From Carnobacterium maltaromaticum DSM 20342 (GTDB lineage Bacteria; Bacillota; Bacilli; Lactobacillales; Carnobacteriaceae): a stretch of 64,000 bases of DNA. The translations under genes were made by a program, and so were the position numbers. Shown here one piece after another: positions 8,864 to 18,554 of the stretch (the first letter of the stretch is position 1; each line of letters opens with the position of its first letter). The notes beneath the pieces are model-generated. The model worked only from the letters and a program-made list of their open reading frames with translations, searched no databases and was not told the DNA's origin. The stretch covers positions 434,001 through 498,000 of the forward strand of contig NZ_JQMX01000001.1 in assembly GCF_000744945.1 (NCBI RefSeq). Direction: 5' to 3'.

Positions 8864-9706
8864 TTAATGAGTGAGGTACATAACCGAAAAAGCATCTTTT
8901 CCAGCATGGGTCATAATACTTGGACTTGCATATGCAATATGGTATTCCGCACTTGGAAATTGCTGTTTAAAATTAGCAATCAACTCTTCAGTAAATGGGG
9001 TTAAACCAATATGCGTAATTCCAATGGCTTTAATCCCAGCAGTTTTTTTCATATCTTCAATCATTTTATCGACTCGTTTTTGCATAGAACGCATACCCCG
9101 ACCTTTTGTATCTGGTTCCAAACCATCTTTTGTTAGACGAAGCATTAATTTAATATTCAGGAAATTAGAAATTTTCCCCATTGTGTGCCCAATTCTGCCG
9201 CCTTTAATTAGGTTATCTAGATGAACAACACAGATAAATAAATCCGTTTTACTACGAATAGCATCTAGTTTTTCAGAAATCTCAGCTATTGAATGCCCTT
9301 TTTGTGCCATCTTAGCCGCAGCAATTACTTGGAAAGCCATTGCCCGATCAATAAACTTCGAATCTATAACGGTTACATTCCCTTTAATTAAATTTGAAGC
9401 TTGATGCGCCGCTTGAACAGTTCCACTTAAAACTTCAGTAACATGAATCGATAATACATCACTACCATCAGCAGTTAGATCATGATAAGTGTCAACAAAC
9501 GAACCAATAGCTGGTTGTGAAGTTTTTGGGAGTTCAGTTGCAGCATTCATTTTTTCAAGGAACTCTTCCTTTGTAATTGTTTTTTCATCAATATAAACTG
9601 TACTATCAATCATGGCCGTTAGGGGAACAATAGTAATGTCATATTTTTCTATTTCTTCCTTGGATAATTGAACGGTAGAATCCGTTACAATTTTGATGTT
9701 TTTCAT
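8864..9706 (-). CDS. DegV family fatty acid-binding protein
   Basis: The sequence opens IKIVTDSTVQLSKEEIEKYDI and contains TKEEFLEKM, TSQPAIGSF and the GGRI loop (LIKGGRIGHTMG). All are hallmarks of DegV proteins, which bind a fatty acid between two domains. Some members (FakB) present fatty acids to the kinase FakA. No fakA is nearby, so whether this is a FakB is open. The length of 280 residues is typical. AGGAGG lies upstream of the ATG. It is divergent from truB. Confidence 0.9.
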   Translation of the reverse strand: MKNIKIVTDSTVQLSKEEIEKYDITIVPLTAMIDSTVYIDEKTITKEEFLEKMNAATELPKTSQPAIGSFVDTYHDLTADGSDVLSIHVTEVLSGTVQAAHQASNLIKGNVTVIDSKFIDRAMAFQVIAAAKMAQKGHSIAEISEKLDAIRSKTDLFICVVHLDNLIKGGRIGHTMGKISNFLNIKLMLRLTKDGLEPDTKGRGMRSMQKRVDKMIEDMKKTAGIKAIGITHIGLTPFTEELIANFKQQFPSAEYHIAYASPSIMTHAGKDAFSVMYLTH

Positions 9707-9902
9707 AAAGTTGCCTCCTCAGATAGATGGAAATTAGGAAAAGGAACTTCCTACTTACTAAGAATAACAAATTTCACACGAAAAAGACATAGTAATTACC
9801 TGAATCACTGTGAACATTAAGGAATTTTAAGAATCAAAAGTTTAATGATTCTCAGAAATATGCTATAATTATCAAGTTATGAAAAGAAAGTAGGGATGCT
9901 TT

Positions 9903-10823
9903 GTGGAGGGAATTCTCCCATTGTGGAAAGAACGCGGTATGACAAGTCATGACTGTGTCTTTAAACTAAGAAAAATTTTACAAACAAAAAAAATTGGACA
10001 TACTGGAACCTTAGATCCAGACGTAGACGGTGTGTTGCCAATCTGCGTTGGACGAGCAACTAAAGTTGTTGAATATATGATGGAAACTGGGAAAGCCTAC
10101 GTTGGTGAAATCACGCTAGGTTTTTCAACAACTACAGAAGATAGTAGCGGTGAAGTAGTTGAAACGAAAAAAGTTAGTGAAGTCCCAACAATAGCAGAAA
10201 TTGATAAATTAATGAAAAAATTTGAAGGGATAATCACACAAGTCCCACCAATGTATTCAGCTGTTAAAGTTAACGGAAAGCGGTTATATGAATATGCTAG
10301 AAACGGTGAAACTGTAGAGCGCCCAGAAAGACAAGCCACTATCAAAAAATTTATTCGTTCATCAGAGCCTGTGTTTAATGAAAACGCTGGAACGGTGTCT
10401 TGGCGCTTTGAAGTTGAATGTGGCAAGGGCACCTATGTCCGAACTTTGGCTGTTGATTTAGGTGAAGCATTAGGTTATCCGGCTCATATGTCAGATTTAA
10501 CTCGGATTTTAAGCGGGACATTTAAAGCTAGTGATTGTGTGACTCTCGCTCAAGTTCAAGAAGCAGTCGATCAAGCCGAAATTGATCAAAAACTTTTTCC
10601 ATTAGAGTTTGGTTTAAAAGAGTTACCGGCAGTTGAAATTTCAAAAGATGTCTGGGAAAAAGTTAAGGATGGAGCAGTCTTAGCAAAAAGTGACTACCAA
10701 GATGTAGCAAGCTTTCCTTTTGTCGTCATGTATCAAGATAGGGCTTGTAGTATTTACGATGTTCATCCGACTAAACCAACATTGTTAAAACCAGTCAAAG
10801 TTTTACGAAATCAAGAAAGCTAA
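9903..10823 (+). CDS. truB: tRNA pseudouridine-55 synthase TruB
   Basis: TruB converts U55 in the T-loop of tRNAs to pseudouridine. The N-terminal half has KERGMTSHDCVFKLRKIL and the catalytic motif GHTGTLDPDVDG, whose first Asp is the nucleophile. VPPMYSAVKVNGKRLYEYAR and the RTLAVDLGEALG segment follow. The frame starts with GTG at 9903; the upstream AGTAGGGATG is only a moderate ribosome binding site. In many Firmicutes truB and ribF follow rbfA; here they are separated from it by four inserted genes. Confidence 0.95.
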   Translation: MEGILPLWKERGMTSHDCVFKLRKILQTKKIGHTGTLDPDVDGVLPICVGRATKVVEYMMETGKAYVGEITLGFSTTTEDSSGEVVETKKVSEVPTIAEIDKLMKKFEGIITQVPPMYSAVKVNGKRLYEYARNGETVERPERQATIKKFIRSSEPVFNENAGTVSWRFEVECGKGTYVRTLAVDLGEALGYPAHMSDLTRILSGTFKASDCVTLAQVQEAVDQAEIDQKLFPLEFGLKELPAVEISKDVWEKVKDGAVLAKSDYQDVASFPFVVMYQDRACSIYDVHPTKPTLLKPVKVLRNQES

Positions 10824-10838
10824 AGGGGTATTCTGATT

Positions 10839-11783
10839 ATGAAAGTTATCAACATTCACCATCCATACGAAGCAAGTCAAATTCCAAATGAGGATGTTGT
10901 CTTAGCGTTAGGTTTTTTTGACGGCGTTCATTTAGGTCATCAAGAAGTCATTGAAAGAGCAAAAAAAATAGCAAATGAAAAAAAGTTGAAATTAGCTGTT
11001 ATGACTTTTAATCAGCATCCATCAATTGTTTTTCAAAAAATTAATCCAGAACAAATGAAATATTTATCGACTATCGAACGCAAAAAATGTTTAATGGAAG
11101 ACTTAGGGGTCGATTATTTATACATTATCGAATTTACGTCACACTTTGCGAGTTTAGCGCCATTAGATTTTGTTGATCAGTACATGGTTGATTTACATGC
11201 TAAGGTTGTTGTTGCAGGCTTTGACTACACTTATGGACCAAAAGAAATAGCTGATATGGCTCATTTACCAGAATATGCGGCGGAACGCTTTGATGTCGTA
11301 GTTGTAGACAAACAAACAACGGATAATAAAAAAATAAGTTCGACTAGAATTAGAGAAAAGTTAGCAGAAGGTGAAATGGAGAAAGTTAATGCCTTATTAG
11401 GCTATGCATATCAAACGCCGGGACGTGTGGTTCATGGCGACGCTAGGGGAAGACTGTTAGGTTTTCCAACTGCTAATATTGAAGTTACCTCTGGGGTTCG
11501 TTTGCCGCAACCAGGCATTTATGCAGTTAAAATTAAAGTTGGCCAAAATTGGCATCTTGGCATGGCTTCAATTGGCTACAATGTCACTTTTGGTGACGAT
11601 CGAGATTTAACAGTCGAAGTCTATATTTTAGATTTCAATCAAGATATATACGGGGAACAAGTTGAAGTTGCTTGGTATCACTATTTACGAAGTGAGTTGA
11701 AATTTGATTCAGTTGAACAATTGATTGCCCAATTAAAGCAAGATGAAATTGATACTGCTACTTTTTTCAATGAGAGCAAGTAA
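10839..11783 (+). CDS. ribF: bifunctional riboflavin kinase / FAD synthetase
   Basis: RibF makes FMN from riboflavin and then FAD. The N-terminal adenylyltransferase domain shows LGFFDGVHLGHQ (nucleotidyltransferase motif) and KKISSTRIREKLAEG. The C-terminal flavokinase domain shows GDARGRLLGFPTANI, with the PTAN motif, and ends in a helix after YHYLRSELKFDS. The length of 314 residues is standard. It starts 15 bases after truB and is probably co-transcribed with it. Confidence 0.95.
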   Translation: MKVINIHHPYEASQIPNEDVVLALGFFDGVHLGHQEVIERAKKIANEKKLKLAVMTFNQHPSIVFQKINPEQMKYLSTIERKKCLMEDLGVDYLYIIEFTSHFASLAPLDFVDQYMVDLHAKVVVAGFDYTYGPKEIADMAHLPEYAAERFDVVVVDKQTTDNKKISSTRIREKLAEGEMEKVNALLGYAYQTPGRVVHGDARGRLLGFPTANIEVTSGVRLPQPGIYAVKIKVGQNWHLGMASIGYNVTFGDDRDLTVEVYILDFNQDIYGEQVEVAWYHYLRSELKFDSVEQLIAQLKQDEIDTATFFNESK

Positions 11784-11807
11784 TCTGTTTGAAAGGAGTC
11801 GCGCAAA

Positions 11808-12956
11808 ATGACTGCAGCATATATTCATATTCCTTTTTGTGAGCATATTTGTTTTTATTGTGATTTTAATAAAGTTTTCTTAGAAGGTCAACCAGTTGAT
11901 GAATACGTGGATTTACTGGTTAGGGAAATGAAATTAACAATGGAACAACAAGGAGAAACCGAAATCGAAACGATTTATGTTGGTGGTGGGACTCCAACAA
12001 CATTAAATGAAAAACAATTAGATCGTTTATTAATTGGAATCAAGGAAAATTTACCTTTTAAAATTGGGAATGAATTTACTTTTGAAGCGAATCCTGGTGA
12101 TTTGTCAGTTGAAAAATTACAAGTTTTACATGACCATGGAGTCAATCGTTTAAGTATGGGCGTTCAATCATTCAATGATGACTTACTAAAAAAGATTGGA
12201 CGAATCCACCGTGTTTCCGATGTCTATCAATCTATTAGTAACGCCAGACAAGTCGGTTTTGAAAACATCAGCATTGACCTTATTTATCGCTTACCAGGTC
12301 AAACTGAGGCTGATTTTGAATCAAGTTTAAAAAAAGCTTTAGAGCTAGATTTACCTCATTATTCTACCTATTCGTTAATTTTAGAGAACAAGACGATTTT
12401 TTATAATATAATGCGGCAAGGGAAGCTGCCTTTACCGACGGAAGATGCTGAGGCTAATATGTATCAAATGGCTATTGATCAAATGGCGGACAAAGGGCGT
12501 AAGCAATACGAAATTAGTAACTATGCTTTACCAGGTTATGAGTCTAAACATAACTTGATTTATTGGAAAAATGAAAAATATTATGGTTTTGGTGCTGGTG
12601 CTCATGGCTATTTAGGTGGACATCGTTACCAAAATAATGGTCCAATCCAACAATATTTAAAACCTTTAAGAGAGCATAAATTGCCAGTTTTAAGAAACCA
12701 AAAATTATCACTTGAGGAAAAAATAGAAGAAGAATTATTCTTAGGTTTGCGCAAGTTGCAAGGTGTGAGCATTGAACACTTTTTCGACAAATTTCAAGTT
12801 TCTGTTTTTGATATCTATCAAGAAACGATTGAGGAATTAGTTGAAGCTGGTTTGTTAGAAGTCAGCCAACAGTGGTTACGTTTAACTCCTAGAGGGAAAT
12901 TTCTAGGCAACGAAGTTTTTCAAGCGTTCTTATTGAGCGATGGAAAAAATAAATAA
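11808..12956 (+). CDS. hemW: radical SAM heme chaperone HemW (HemN-like)
   Basis: The N-terminus has the radical SAM cluster motif CEHICFYC (CxxxCxxC) after YIHIPF. TIYVGGGTPTTL and NRLSMGVQSFNDDLLKKIGR follow, then a C-terminal HemN-like domain (EEELFLGLRKLQGV). At 382 residues it matches HemW, which binds heme and is not a true coproporphyrinogen oxidase; real HemN proteins are longer. Older annotations call it oxygen-independent coproporphyrinogen III oxidase. In many Firmicutes hemW precedes hrcA; here argG, argH and other genes intervene. It follows ribF by 24 bases. Confidence 0.92.
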   Translation: MTAAYIHIPFCEHICFYCDFNKVFLEGQPVDEYVDLLVREMKLTMEQQGETEIETIYVGGGTPTTLNEKQLDRLLIGIKENLPFKIGNEFTFEANPGDLSVEKLQVLHDHGVNRLSMGVQSFNDDLLKKIGRIHRVSDVYQSISNARQVGFENISIDLIYRLPGQTEADFESSLKKALELDLPHYSTYSLILENKTIFYNIMRQGKLPLPTEDAEANMYQMAIDQMADKGRKQYEISNYALPGYESKHNLIYWKNEKYYGFGAGAHGYLGGHRYQNNGPIQQYLKPLREHKLPVLRNQKLSLEEKIEEELFLGLRKLQGVSIEHFFDKFQVSVFDIYQETIEELVEAGLLEVSQQWLRLTPRGKFLGNEVFQAFLLSDGKNK

Positions 12957-12976
12957 ATGAGGAAAGGATGATTATA

Positions 12977-13459
12977 TTGACAAGAGAGAGCCATGAGTTT
13001 TACTTAAAACGGTGTATTGAACTATCACAAAGTGCAAGAGACAATGGAAATACCCCTTTTGGAGCATTGTTAGTGGATGCAGAAGGAAGCATTTTGCTTG
13101 AACAAGAAAACATTGAGATCACAGAACATATTTGTACTGGGCACGCAGAAACGTCTTTAGCAGCCCGTGCATCACAAAAATATGATAAAGACTTTTTATG
13201 GGAATGTACCTTATACACAACAGCTGAACCATGTGCAATGTGTACAGGAGCTATTTACTGGGGGAACATTGGAACTATTGTTTTTGCCATGACTGAAAAG
13301 CGTCTTTTAGAGCTAACAGGCGATAATGATCAAAACCCAACATTTAATTTACCTAGTAGTGAAATTATTGCTCGTGGTCAAAAAGATATCCAAATTATTG
13401 GACCTTTTCCAAGTGTTGAAATGGAAGCTGCCGCTGTTCATGAAGGATACTGGGATTAA
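12977..13459 (+). CDS. nucleoside/cytidine deaminase family protein
   Basis: A zinc-dependent deaminase of the CDA superfamily, about 160 residues. The active site is HAE (GHAETSLAAR, zinc ligand His and proton-shuttle Glu) and PCAMC (TTAEPCAMCTGAIYWG, two zinc Cys). The C-terminal extension and NTPFGALLVD motif resemble guanine deaminase/YfhC-type enzymes rather than the essential TadA, but I cannot exclude TadA-like activity. GAGGAAAGG abuts the ATG at 12968, so the TTG at 12977, nine bases away, is the better start. It follows hemW closely and ends before a strong terminator. Confidence 0.85.
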   Translation: MTRESHEFYLKRCIELSQSARDNGNTPFGALLVDAEGSILLEQENIEITEHICTGHAETSLAARASQKYDKDFLWECTLYTTAEPCAMCTGAIYWGNIGTIVFAMTEKRLLELTGDNDQNPTFNLPSSEIIARGQKDIQIIGPFPSVEMEAAAVHEGYWD

Positions 13460-13472
13460 GTAATTAACTGAT

Positions 13473-13509
13473 AAAAAGAGTTGAGGCAATTGTCTCAACT
13501 CTTTTTATT
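13473..13509 (+). terminator. terminator after the deaminase gene
   Basis: AAAAAGAGTTGAG and CTCAACTCTTTTT form a perfect 13-bp stem around an 8-base loop, followed by a T-rich tract. Confidence 0.92.
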
Positions 13510-13593
13510 TTGCATAAAATATATTAATATACATAAAAAAGCTGTATATAGTGTTTTAAATACAAATAATTGTATAAAAATCCGTTTTTAATC

Positions 13594-13622
13594 TTGTTTT
13601 AATTTTTCTTTAATGTTATGAT
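13594..13622 (+). promoter_or_regulatory. promoter of argG-argH
   Basis: TTGTTT at 13594-13599 and TATGAT at 13617-13622 have a 17-base spacer. The AT-rich stretch before it (13511-13533) has an imperfect TGCATA / TATACA dyad, but its spacing does not fit an ARG box well. ArgR control is therefore only a possibility. Confidence 0.65.
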
Positions 13623-13668
13623 ACAACCAGATTAACTTTAAGGAAATGTAGAAAAGGGGAGAACAAGG

Positions 13669-14862
13669 ATGACAAAGGAAAAAATTGTATTAGCTTATTC
13701 TGGCGGATTAGATACCTCAGTGGCCATCAAATGGTTACTAGAAGAAGGTTATGATGTAATAGCATGTTGTTTAGATGTCGGTGAAAGAAAAAATCTTGAT
13801 TTTATTAAAGAAAAAGCTTTAACGATGGGAGCATCCGCTTCATATACCATTGATGCTAAAGAAGAATTTGCCAATGATTTTGCTTTAATCGCTCTACAAG
13901 CTCATGCTTATTATGAAGGGAAATACCCATTGATTTCTGCTCTTTCTCGTCCTTTGATTGCGAAAAAATTAGTGGAAGTCGCAGAAAAAGAAGGGGCAAC
14001 AGCTATTGCCCATGGTTGTACTGGCAAAGGAAATGACCAAGTACGTTTTGAAGTTTCCATTCATTCTCTGGCTCCATCGATGAAAGTTATTGCCCCTGTC
14101 CGTGAATGGAAATGGTCACGGGAAGAAGAAATTGCTTATGCTCAAAAACATGAGATACCAGTTCCAATTGATTTAGATAATCCCTTTTCAATTGATCAAA
14201 ATCTATGGGGGAGAAGTAATGAATGTGGTATTTTAGAAAACCCGTGGATTGCACCACCAGAAGTTGCGTATGAATTAACGAATAGTTTAGAAACAACACC
14301 TGATACACCTGATACAATTGAAATCGAATTTATAGCTGGCGTTCCGGTGGCTTTGAACGGAGTATCTTTGTCATTATCTGAATTAATTATTCAATTAAAT
14401 ACGTTAGCAGGCAAACATGGAATTGGCCGGATTGACCATATTGAAAACCGTTTAGTCGGAATCAAATCCCGTGAAGTTTATGAAGCGCCAGGCGCAGTTA
14501 CCTTAATTACTGCACACAAAGAATTAGAAGATTTAACCTTTGTTCGTGATATTGCACATTTTAAACCTCTGATTGAGCAAAAAATTACTGAAATGATTTA
14601 TAATGGCTTATGGTTTAACCCTCTAACAGAAGCTTTAGTAGCCTTTTTAAAAACAACGCAGCAATATGTAAATGGAATTGTACGGGTAAAACTATTTAAA
14701 GGTCATGCGATTGTTGAAGGTAGAAAATCACCAAACTCTCTGTATGATGAAGAACTGGCAACCTATACATCGGCGGACACATTTGATCAAGAAGCAGCAG
14801 TGGGCTTCATTAAATTATGGGGTTTACCAACTCAAGTTAGTGCAGAAGTTCTAAAAAAGTAA
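13669..14862 (+). CDS. argG: argininosuccinate synthase
   Basis: ArgG joins citrulline and aspartate with ATP to form argininosuccinate, the penultimate step of arginine synthesis. The N-terminal ATP pyrophosphatase motif [15 protein letters not shown] is intact. [27 protein letters not shown] and the [11 protein letters not shown] segment are also present. The length of 397 residues is normal. AGGGGAGAACAAGG precedes the ATG. It is followed after 26 bases by argH. No other arginine genes lie nearby, so citrulline must come from elsewhere, such as an arginine deiminase or carbamoyltransferase route. Confidence 0.97.
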   Translation: MTKEKIVLAYSGGLDTSVAIKWLLEEGYDVIACCLDVGERKNLDFIKEKALTMGASASYTIDAKEEFANDFALIALQAHAYYEGKYPLISALSRPLIAKKLVEVAEKEGATAIAHGCTGKGNDQVRFEVSIHSLAPSMKVIAPVREWKWSREEEIAYAQKHEIPVPIDLDNPFSIDQNLWGRSNECGILENPWIAPPEVAYELTNSLETTPDTPDTIEIEFIAGVPVALNGVSLSLSELIIQLNTLAGKHGIGRIDHIENRLVGIKSREVYEAPGAVTLITAHKELEDLTFVRDIAHFKPLIEQKITEMIYNGLWFNPLTEALVAFLKTTQQYVNGIVRVKLFKGHAIVEGRKSPNSLYDEELATYTSADTFDQEAAVGFIKLWGLPTQVSAEVLKK

Positions 14863-14888
14863 AAAAGTTAATGGAGGTGCATACGTAA

Positions 14889-16259
14889 ATGAGCGAAAAA
14901 TTATGGGGTGGTCGATTTGAAGAAAAGAGTGAAGCTTGGGTAGATCAATTTGGAGCGTCCATTGAATTTGATCAGAAACTTGCCAAAGAAGATTTATTAG
15001 GCAGTTTAGCTCACGTACAAATGCTAGGAAAATGTAAAATTATTCCACAAGAAGAGGTAGAGACAATTGTTGGTGGATTAAATAAACTAGTAGAAAAATT
15101 AGCCGAAAATAAATTGCATTTTACCAGTGTAAATGAAGACATCCATTTAAATATGGAAAAGTTACTTCACGATGAGATTGGCCCAGTAGCTGGGAAGCTG
15201 CATACGGCTAGAAGTCGTAATGATCAAGTAGCGACAGATATGCACTTGTACTTAAAAAATCAAGTAGTTGAAATTATTCATGGGGTAAATGATTTATTGG
15301 ACATCTTAATTGAAAAAGCTGAGAGCAATATTCAAACAATTATGCCTGGTTATACTCATTTGCAACACGCTCAACCTATCTCATTAGCCCATCATTTATT
15401 GGCTTACCACAGTATGTTTAAACGCGATCTGGAACGTTTAGAGGAAAGTCTAAAACGAATTGATATATCTCCACTTGGCTGTGCAGCTTTAGCTGGTACC
15501 ACTTTCCCCATTGATCGTCATTATGCCGCTGATTTACTTGGATTCTCTAAGATTTATAGCAATAGCCTTGATGGGGTAAGTGATCGAGATTTTATTCTTG
15601 AATTTTTAAGTAATAGCAGTATCTTAATGATGCATCTTTCCAGATTTTGCGAAGAAATTATTTTATGGACGAGTCATGAATTTCAGTTTGCTACATTAAC
15701 AGATGCTTTTTCAACAGGAAGTTCGATTATGCCTCAGAAAAAAAATCCTGATATGGCGGAATTGATTCGTGGCAAAACGGGTAGAGTTTATGGCAATCTA
15801 TTTAGCTTATTAACAGTCCTAAAAGGCCTACCGTTAGCCTACAATAAAGATTTACAAGAAGATAAAGAAGGCATGTTCGACACAGTTGAGACTGTTCTTC
15901 AAAGTTTACGCATTTTTACAGGAATGATTGCTACAATTCAATTTCATTCAGACACAATGAAAAAAGCGACTCAAAAAGATTTTTCAAATGCGACTGAATT
16001 AGCAGATTATTTAGCTACAAAAGGGATTCCATTTAGAGAAGCTCACGAAATTGTTGGGAAATTAGTTTTAGCATGTACTAAAAAAGGCATTTATTTACAA
16101 GATGTATCGCTAGCAGAGTATCAAAAAGTTGCTCCAATTATAGAAGCAGATATTTATTATTTTCTAGAGTCTGATACTGCCGTTGCAAGACGAACATCTG
16201 CTGGCGGAACAGCCTTTTCAGAAATAGAAGCAGCGATTGCTAAAGCTAAATTAAGTTAA
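14889..16259 (+). CDS. argH: argininosuccinate lyase
   Basis: ArgH cleaves argininosuccinate to arginine and fumarate. It belongs to the fumarase/aspartase superfamily and is a cytoplasmic tetramer. The sequence has [10 protein letters not shown] at the start, [26 protein letters not shown] and the superfamily signature [12 protein letters not shown], whose Ser is catalytic. The length of 456 residues is standard. It is co-transcribed with argG, with a ribosome binding site TGGAGGTG. Confidence 0.97.
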   Translation: MSEKLWGGRFEEKSEAWVDQFGASIEFDQKLAKEDLLGSLAHVQMLGKCKIIPQEEVETIVGGLNKLVEKLAENKLHFTSVNEDIHLNMEKLLHDEIGPVAGKLHTARSRNDQVATDMHLYLKNQVVEIIHGVNDLLDILIEKAESNIQTIMPGYTHLQHAQPISLAHHLLAYHSMFKRDLERLEESLKRIDISPLGCAALAGTTFPIDRHYAADLLGFSKIYSNSLDGVSDRDFILEFLSNSSILMMHLSRFCEEIILWTSHEFQFATLTDAFSTGSSIMPQKKNPDMAELIRGKTGRVYGNLFSLLTVLKGLPLAYNKDLQEDKEGMFDTVETVLQSLRIFTGMIATIQFHSDTMKKATQKDFSNATELADYLATKGIPFREAHEIVGKLVLACTKKGIYLQDVSLAEYQKVAPIIEADIYYFLESDTAVARRTSAGGTAFSEIEAAIAKAKLS

Positions 16260-16263
16260 TTAA

Positions 16264-16306
16264 AAACCATTTTATTCCATTTATTGGATAAGATGGTTTG
16301 TTTTTG
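16264..16306 (+). terminator. terminator of argG-argH
   Basis: AAACCATTTTATTCC pairs, with G-U wobbles, to GGATAAGATGGTTT, followed by a T-rich stretch. Confidence 0.75.
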
Positions 16307-16366
16307 TACATAATAAGAGTAAAATAGAATCAGAATTCATTCGCAAAAAGTTAGGAGTTTACGCTA

Positions 16367-16771
16367 GTGACAGAATCTAAAAGAACCATTCACGAGATAC
16401 AAAAAGAGTGGGGACAATTCAAATATTTAGTTATGGCCCATTCTCAACAGCATTATAATCAAATTCGGTTATTGTTTAAAGAGAGTTGCGATCTAGTAGA
16501 GAGCTATGTTGACTTTAAACGGTTAGTGGGAGAAGCACTAGCCGTTGAGCAAACTATTGGCTCATTTAGCAATGCGGTGCAGCATGTTTGGGGATATTTC
16601 AAAAAAATTGCAACAAATGAGGAAAAGCTGACCTTTCAACGAAAACTTTTTGATTATCAAGCAGGAATGGCATCTTCAGAAATACTCGTGACGTATTTAA
16701 GAAAGCTTACAATTCATTACGAAATCCCTTATTTATTAAGCTCATTTTTTTTATTCCCTCAAGATTCATAG
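16367..16771 (+). CDS. YbgA-like DUF1722 protein
   Basis: A 134-residue all-alpha protein. The N-terminal WGQFKYLVMAHSQQHYNQI is the typical opening of DUF1722, found alone or fused to DUF523 in YbgA proteins. The rest (FQRKLFDYQAGMASSEILVTYLRKL) fits the same domain. The molecular function of the family is not established, although YbgA has been placed near DNA-repair genes in other bacteria. The start is GTG at 16367 with TAGGAG upstream. It lies 20 bases before a NUDIX hydrolase gene and is likely in the same unit. Confidence 0.8.
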   Translation: MTESKRTIHEIQKEWGQFKYLVMAHSQQHYNQIRLLFKESCDLVESYVDFKRLVGEALAVEQTIGSFSNAVQHVWGYFKKIATNEEKLTFQRKLFDYQAGMASSEILVTYLRKLTIHYEIPYLLSSFFLFPQDS

Positions 16772-16791
16772 TAAAGAAAGAAGGTTCTAAA

Positions 16792-17262
16792 GTGCAGATA
16801 TATACATTGTGTTTTCTAAAAAAAGAAAATGAAATTCTATTACTAAATCGTCAAAAAAATCCTTGGATGGGGCGTTGGAATGGTGTTGGAGGAAAAATTG
16901 AAGTTGGAGAAACCCCATTAGAGTGCGCTTTACGAGAAATTAAAGAAGAAACCGACATTTCATTGGATCATGCGCACTATGGCGGGCAAATGGATTGGTA
17001 TGAAGATGGAGAGTTGCGAGGTGGATTAGAATTATACTTAGCAGAATTACCAGCTGATTTTCACTACCCAACTCCAAAAGGAACACGTGAAGGGATTTTG
17101 GATTTTAAAAAAATTGATTGGATATTTGCAGAAAAAAACCAAGGCATGCCAGATAATATTCCCTTTATATTAAATCATTTATTAACAAGCCCTGATAAAC
17201 AGTACTTTAGTTGCTTTTTTGAAAGTGGAGCACTACAAAAAGTAATAAAAGTGGAGAAATGA
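16792..17262 (+). CDS. NUDIX hydrolase, MutT/8-oxo-dGTPase-like
   Basis: The 156-residue protein contains a complete NUDIX box, GGKIEVGETPLECALREIKEET, interrupted nowhere (positions about 35-57). It is preceded by WMGRWNGVG, as in MutT/MutX type enzymes that hydrolyse 8-oxo-dGTP. Substrate specificity cannot be read from sequence alone. The start is GTG at 16792 with GAAGG upstream. It shares a unit with the DUF1722 gene and ends before a strong terminator. Confidence 0.85.
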   Translation: MQIYTLCFLKKENEILLLNRQKNPWMGRWNGVGGKIEVGETPLECALREIKEETDISLDHAHYGGQMDWYEDGELRGGLELYLAELPADFHYPTPKGTREGILDFKKIDWIFAEKNQGMPDNIPFILNHLLTSPDKQYFSCFFESGALQKVIKVEK

Positions 17263-17316
17263 TTCATACAATTTCCATTTTTAAAAAAATAAAATAATAA
17301 TCTATTAATAAAAAAT

Positions 17317-17366
17317 AAAAATCCAACTAAGTACCTAGAAATAGCTACATACTTAGTTGGATTTTT
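17317..17366. terminator. strong terminator after the NUDIX gene
   Basis: AAAATCCAACTAAGTA and TACTTAGTTGGATTTT form a 16-bp stem around a 16-base loop, ending in a T-run. Confidence 0.9.
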
Positions 17367-17418
17367 AGAAAAATACATAAAAAAAGCAAAAAAATCATAA
17401 AAAATTAGTAGTATATCG

Positions 17419-17447
17419 TTGACAAGTACGGGGGAATTTGGTAAATT
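17419..17447 (+). promoter_or_regulatory. promoter of the hrcA-grpE-dnaK-dnaJ operon
   Basis: A consensus TTGACA at 17419-17424 is followed after 17 bases by TAAATT. The CIRCE operator begins 11 bases later, over the transcription start, so HrcA binding would block initiation. Confidence 0.75.
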
Positions 17448-17457
17448 AATACTTGTA

Positions 17458-17484
17458 TTAGCACTCGTGCTTGTTAAGTGCTAA
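17458..17484 (+). promoter_or_regulatory. CIRCE operator (HrcA binding site)
   Basis: TTAGCACTC-N9-AAGTGCTAA matches the CIRCE inverted repeat TTAGCACTC-N9-GAGTGCTAA with one change. HrcA binds this element and represses class I heat-shock genes. Confidence 0.97.
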
Positions 17485-17498
17485 AAAGAGGTGAGATA

Positions 17499-18536
17499 AT
17501 GTTAACAGAAAGGCAGATTTTAATTCTTACAACAATCATTCGATTGTACACAGATTATGGAAATGCTGTCGGATCGAAGACATTAATGAATGAGGCTGGA
17601 TTGAACTACAGTTCTGCTACCATTCGTAATGAAATGGGACGTTTGGAAGAGCTTGGTTTTATTCAAAAAACCCATTCTTCATCAGGTCGTATTCCATCGA
17701 TTAAAGGCTATCGGTTTTATGTGGATCACTTAGTTCATCCTGATAAAGTAACCTCAAAAGATATTGCGATTATCAAATCTTCTTTTGGAAATGAATTCCA
17801 TGAGTTAGATGAGATTGTGGCAGAATCAGCTGAGGTACTCTCACAATTAACTAGTTATACAGCAATAACATTAGGTCCGGAACTAAAAGATAGTCGCTTA
17901 ACTGGATTTCGCTTAGTACCATTAAGTGATTTTCAAGTAATGGTTATTCTAGTAACGGATAAAGGGCATGTTGAAAATCAAATTTTTAATTTGCCAAAAA
18001 GCATCAATGGGTATGAATTGGAAAAAATTGTGCGTATTTTTAATGATCAATTAGTGGGTTATCCATTAGTTGAGGTGTATCAGAAATTAAAAAATGATAT
18101 TCCCCAACTTCTGCAAAAATATGTTCGTACTCCAATTGGCATAATTGATGTGGTAGACAATATTATCACTCGAGCAGCGCAAGATCGCATTTTTGTTAGA
18201 GGTAGAATGAATATTCTTGATTTTAATGAAGCGATGGATGTTGAAAAGTTTAAATCTATATACAATCTGATGGATGGAAATACAAGTTTGACTAGTTTAA
18301 TTAATCAAAGCCATGAAGGAATTGAAGTGAAGATTGGGCAAGAATTACAAAATGAATTATTCCAAGACTTCAGTTTGATTACAGCTAGTTACGATGTAGT
18401 CGGACATGGTTCAGGTATGATTGCTTTACTAGGACCAACGAGCATGCCTTATTCAAAAATGATTGGTTTAGTTGATGTTTTTCGAAATGAACTTTCGCAA
18501 AAGATGATTGAGTACTATCGTTCAATGGAAGACTAA
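17499..18536 (+). CDS. hrcA: heat-inducible transcription repressor HrcA
   Basis: HrcA binds CIRCE and represses the operon until heat titrates GroEL. The protein (345 residues) has a winged-helix N-terminus (LTERQILILTTIIRLYTDYGNAVGSKTL, then SSATIRNEMGRLEELGFI and SSGRIPSIKGYRFYVDHL) and a C-terminal ligand/dimer domain. An in-frame GTG at 17478 lies inside CIRCE. The ATG at 17499 has AGAGGTGAG just upstream and is the real start. It is the first gene of hrcA-grpE-dnaK-dnaJ and autoregulated. Confidence 0.97.
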   Translation: MLTERQILILTTIIRLYTDYGNAVGSKTLMNEAGLNYSSATIRNEMGRLEELGFIQKTHSSSGRIPSIKGYRFYVDHLVHPDKVTSKDIAIIKSSFGNEFHELDEIVAESAEVLSQLTSYTAITLGPELKDSRLTGFRLVPLSDFQVMVILVTDKGHVENQIFNLPKSINGYELEKIVRIFNDQLVGYPLVEVYQKLKNDIPQLLQKYVRTPIGIIDVVDNIITRAAQDRIFVRGRMNILDFNEAMDVEKFKSIYNLMDGNTSLTSLINQSHEGIEVKIGQELQNELFQDFSLITASYDVVGHGSGMIALLGPTSMPYSKMIGLVDVFRNELSQKMIEYYRSMED

Positions 18537-18554
18537 TGAAAAGGAGATTTTAAT

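Noticed and set aside
13511..13533. ARG box (ArgR operator) before argG
   Set aside because: TGCATA and TATACA are partly symmetrical, but the spacing does not fit the 18-base ARG box; AT-richness explains it as well.
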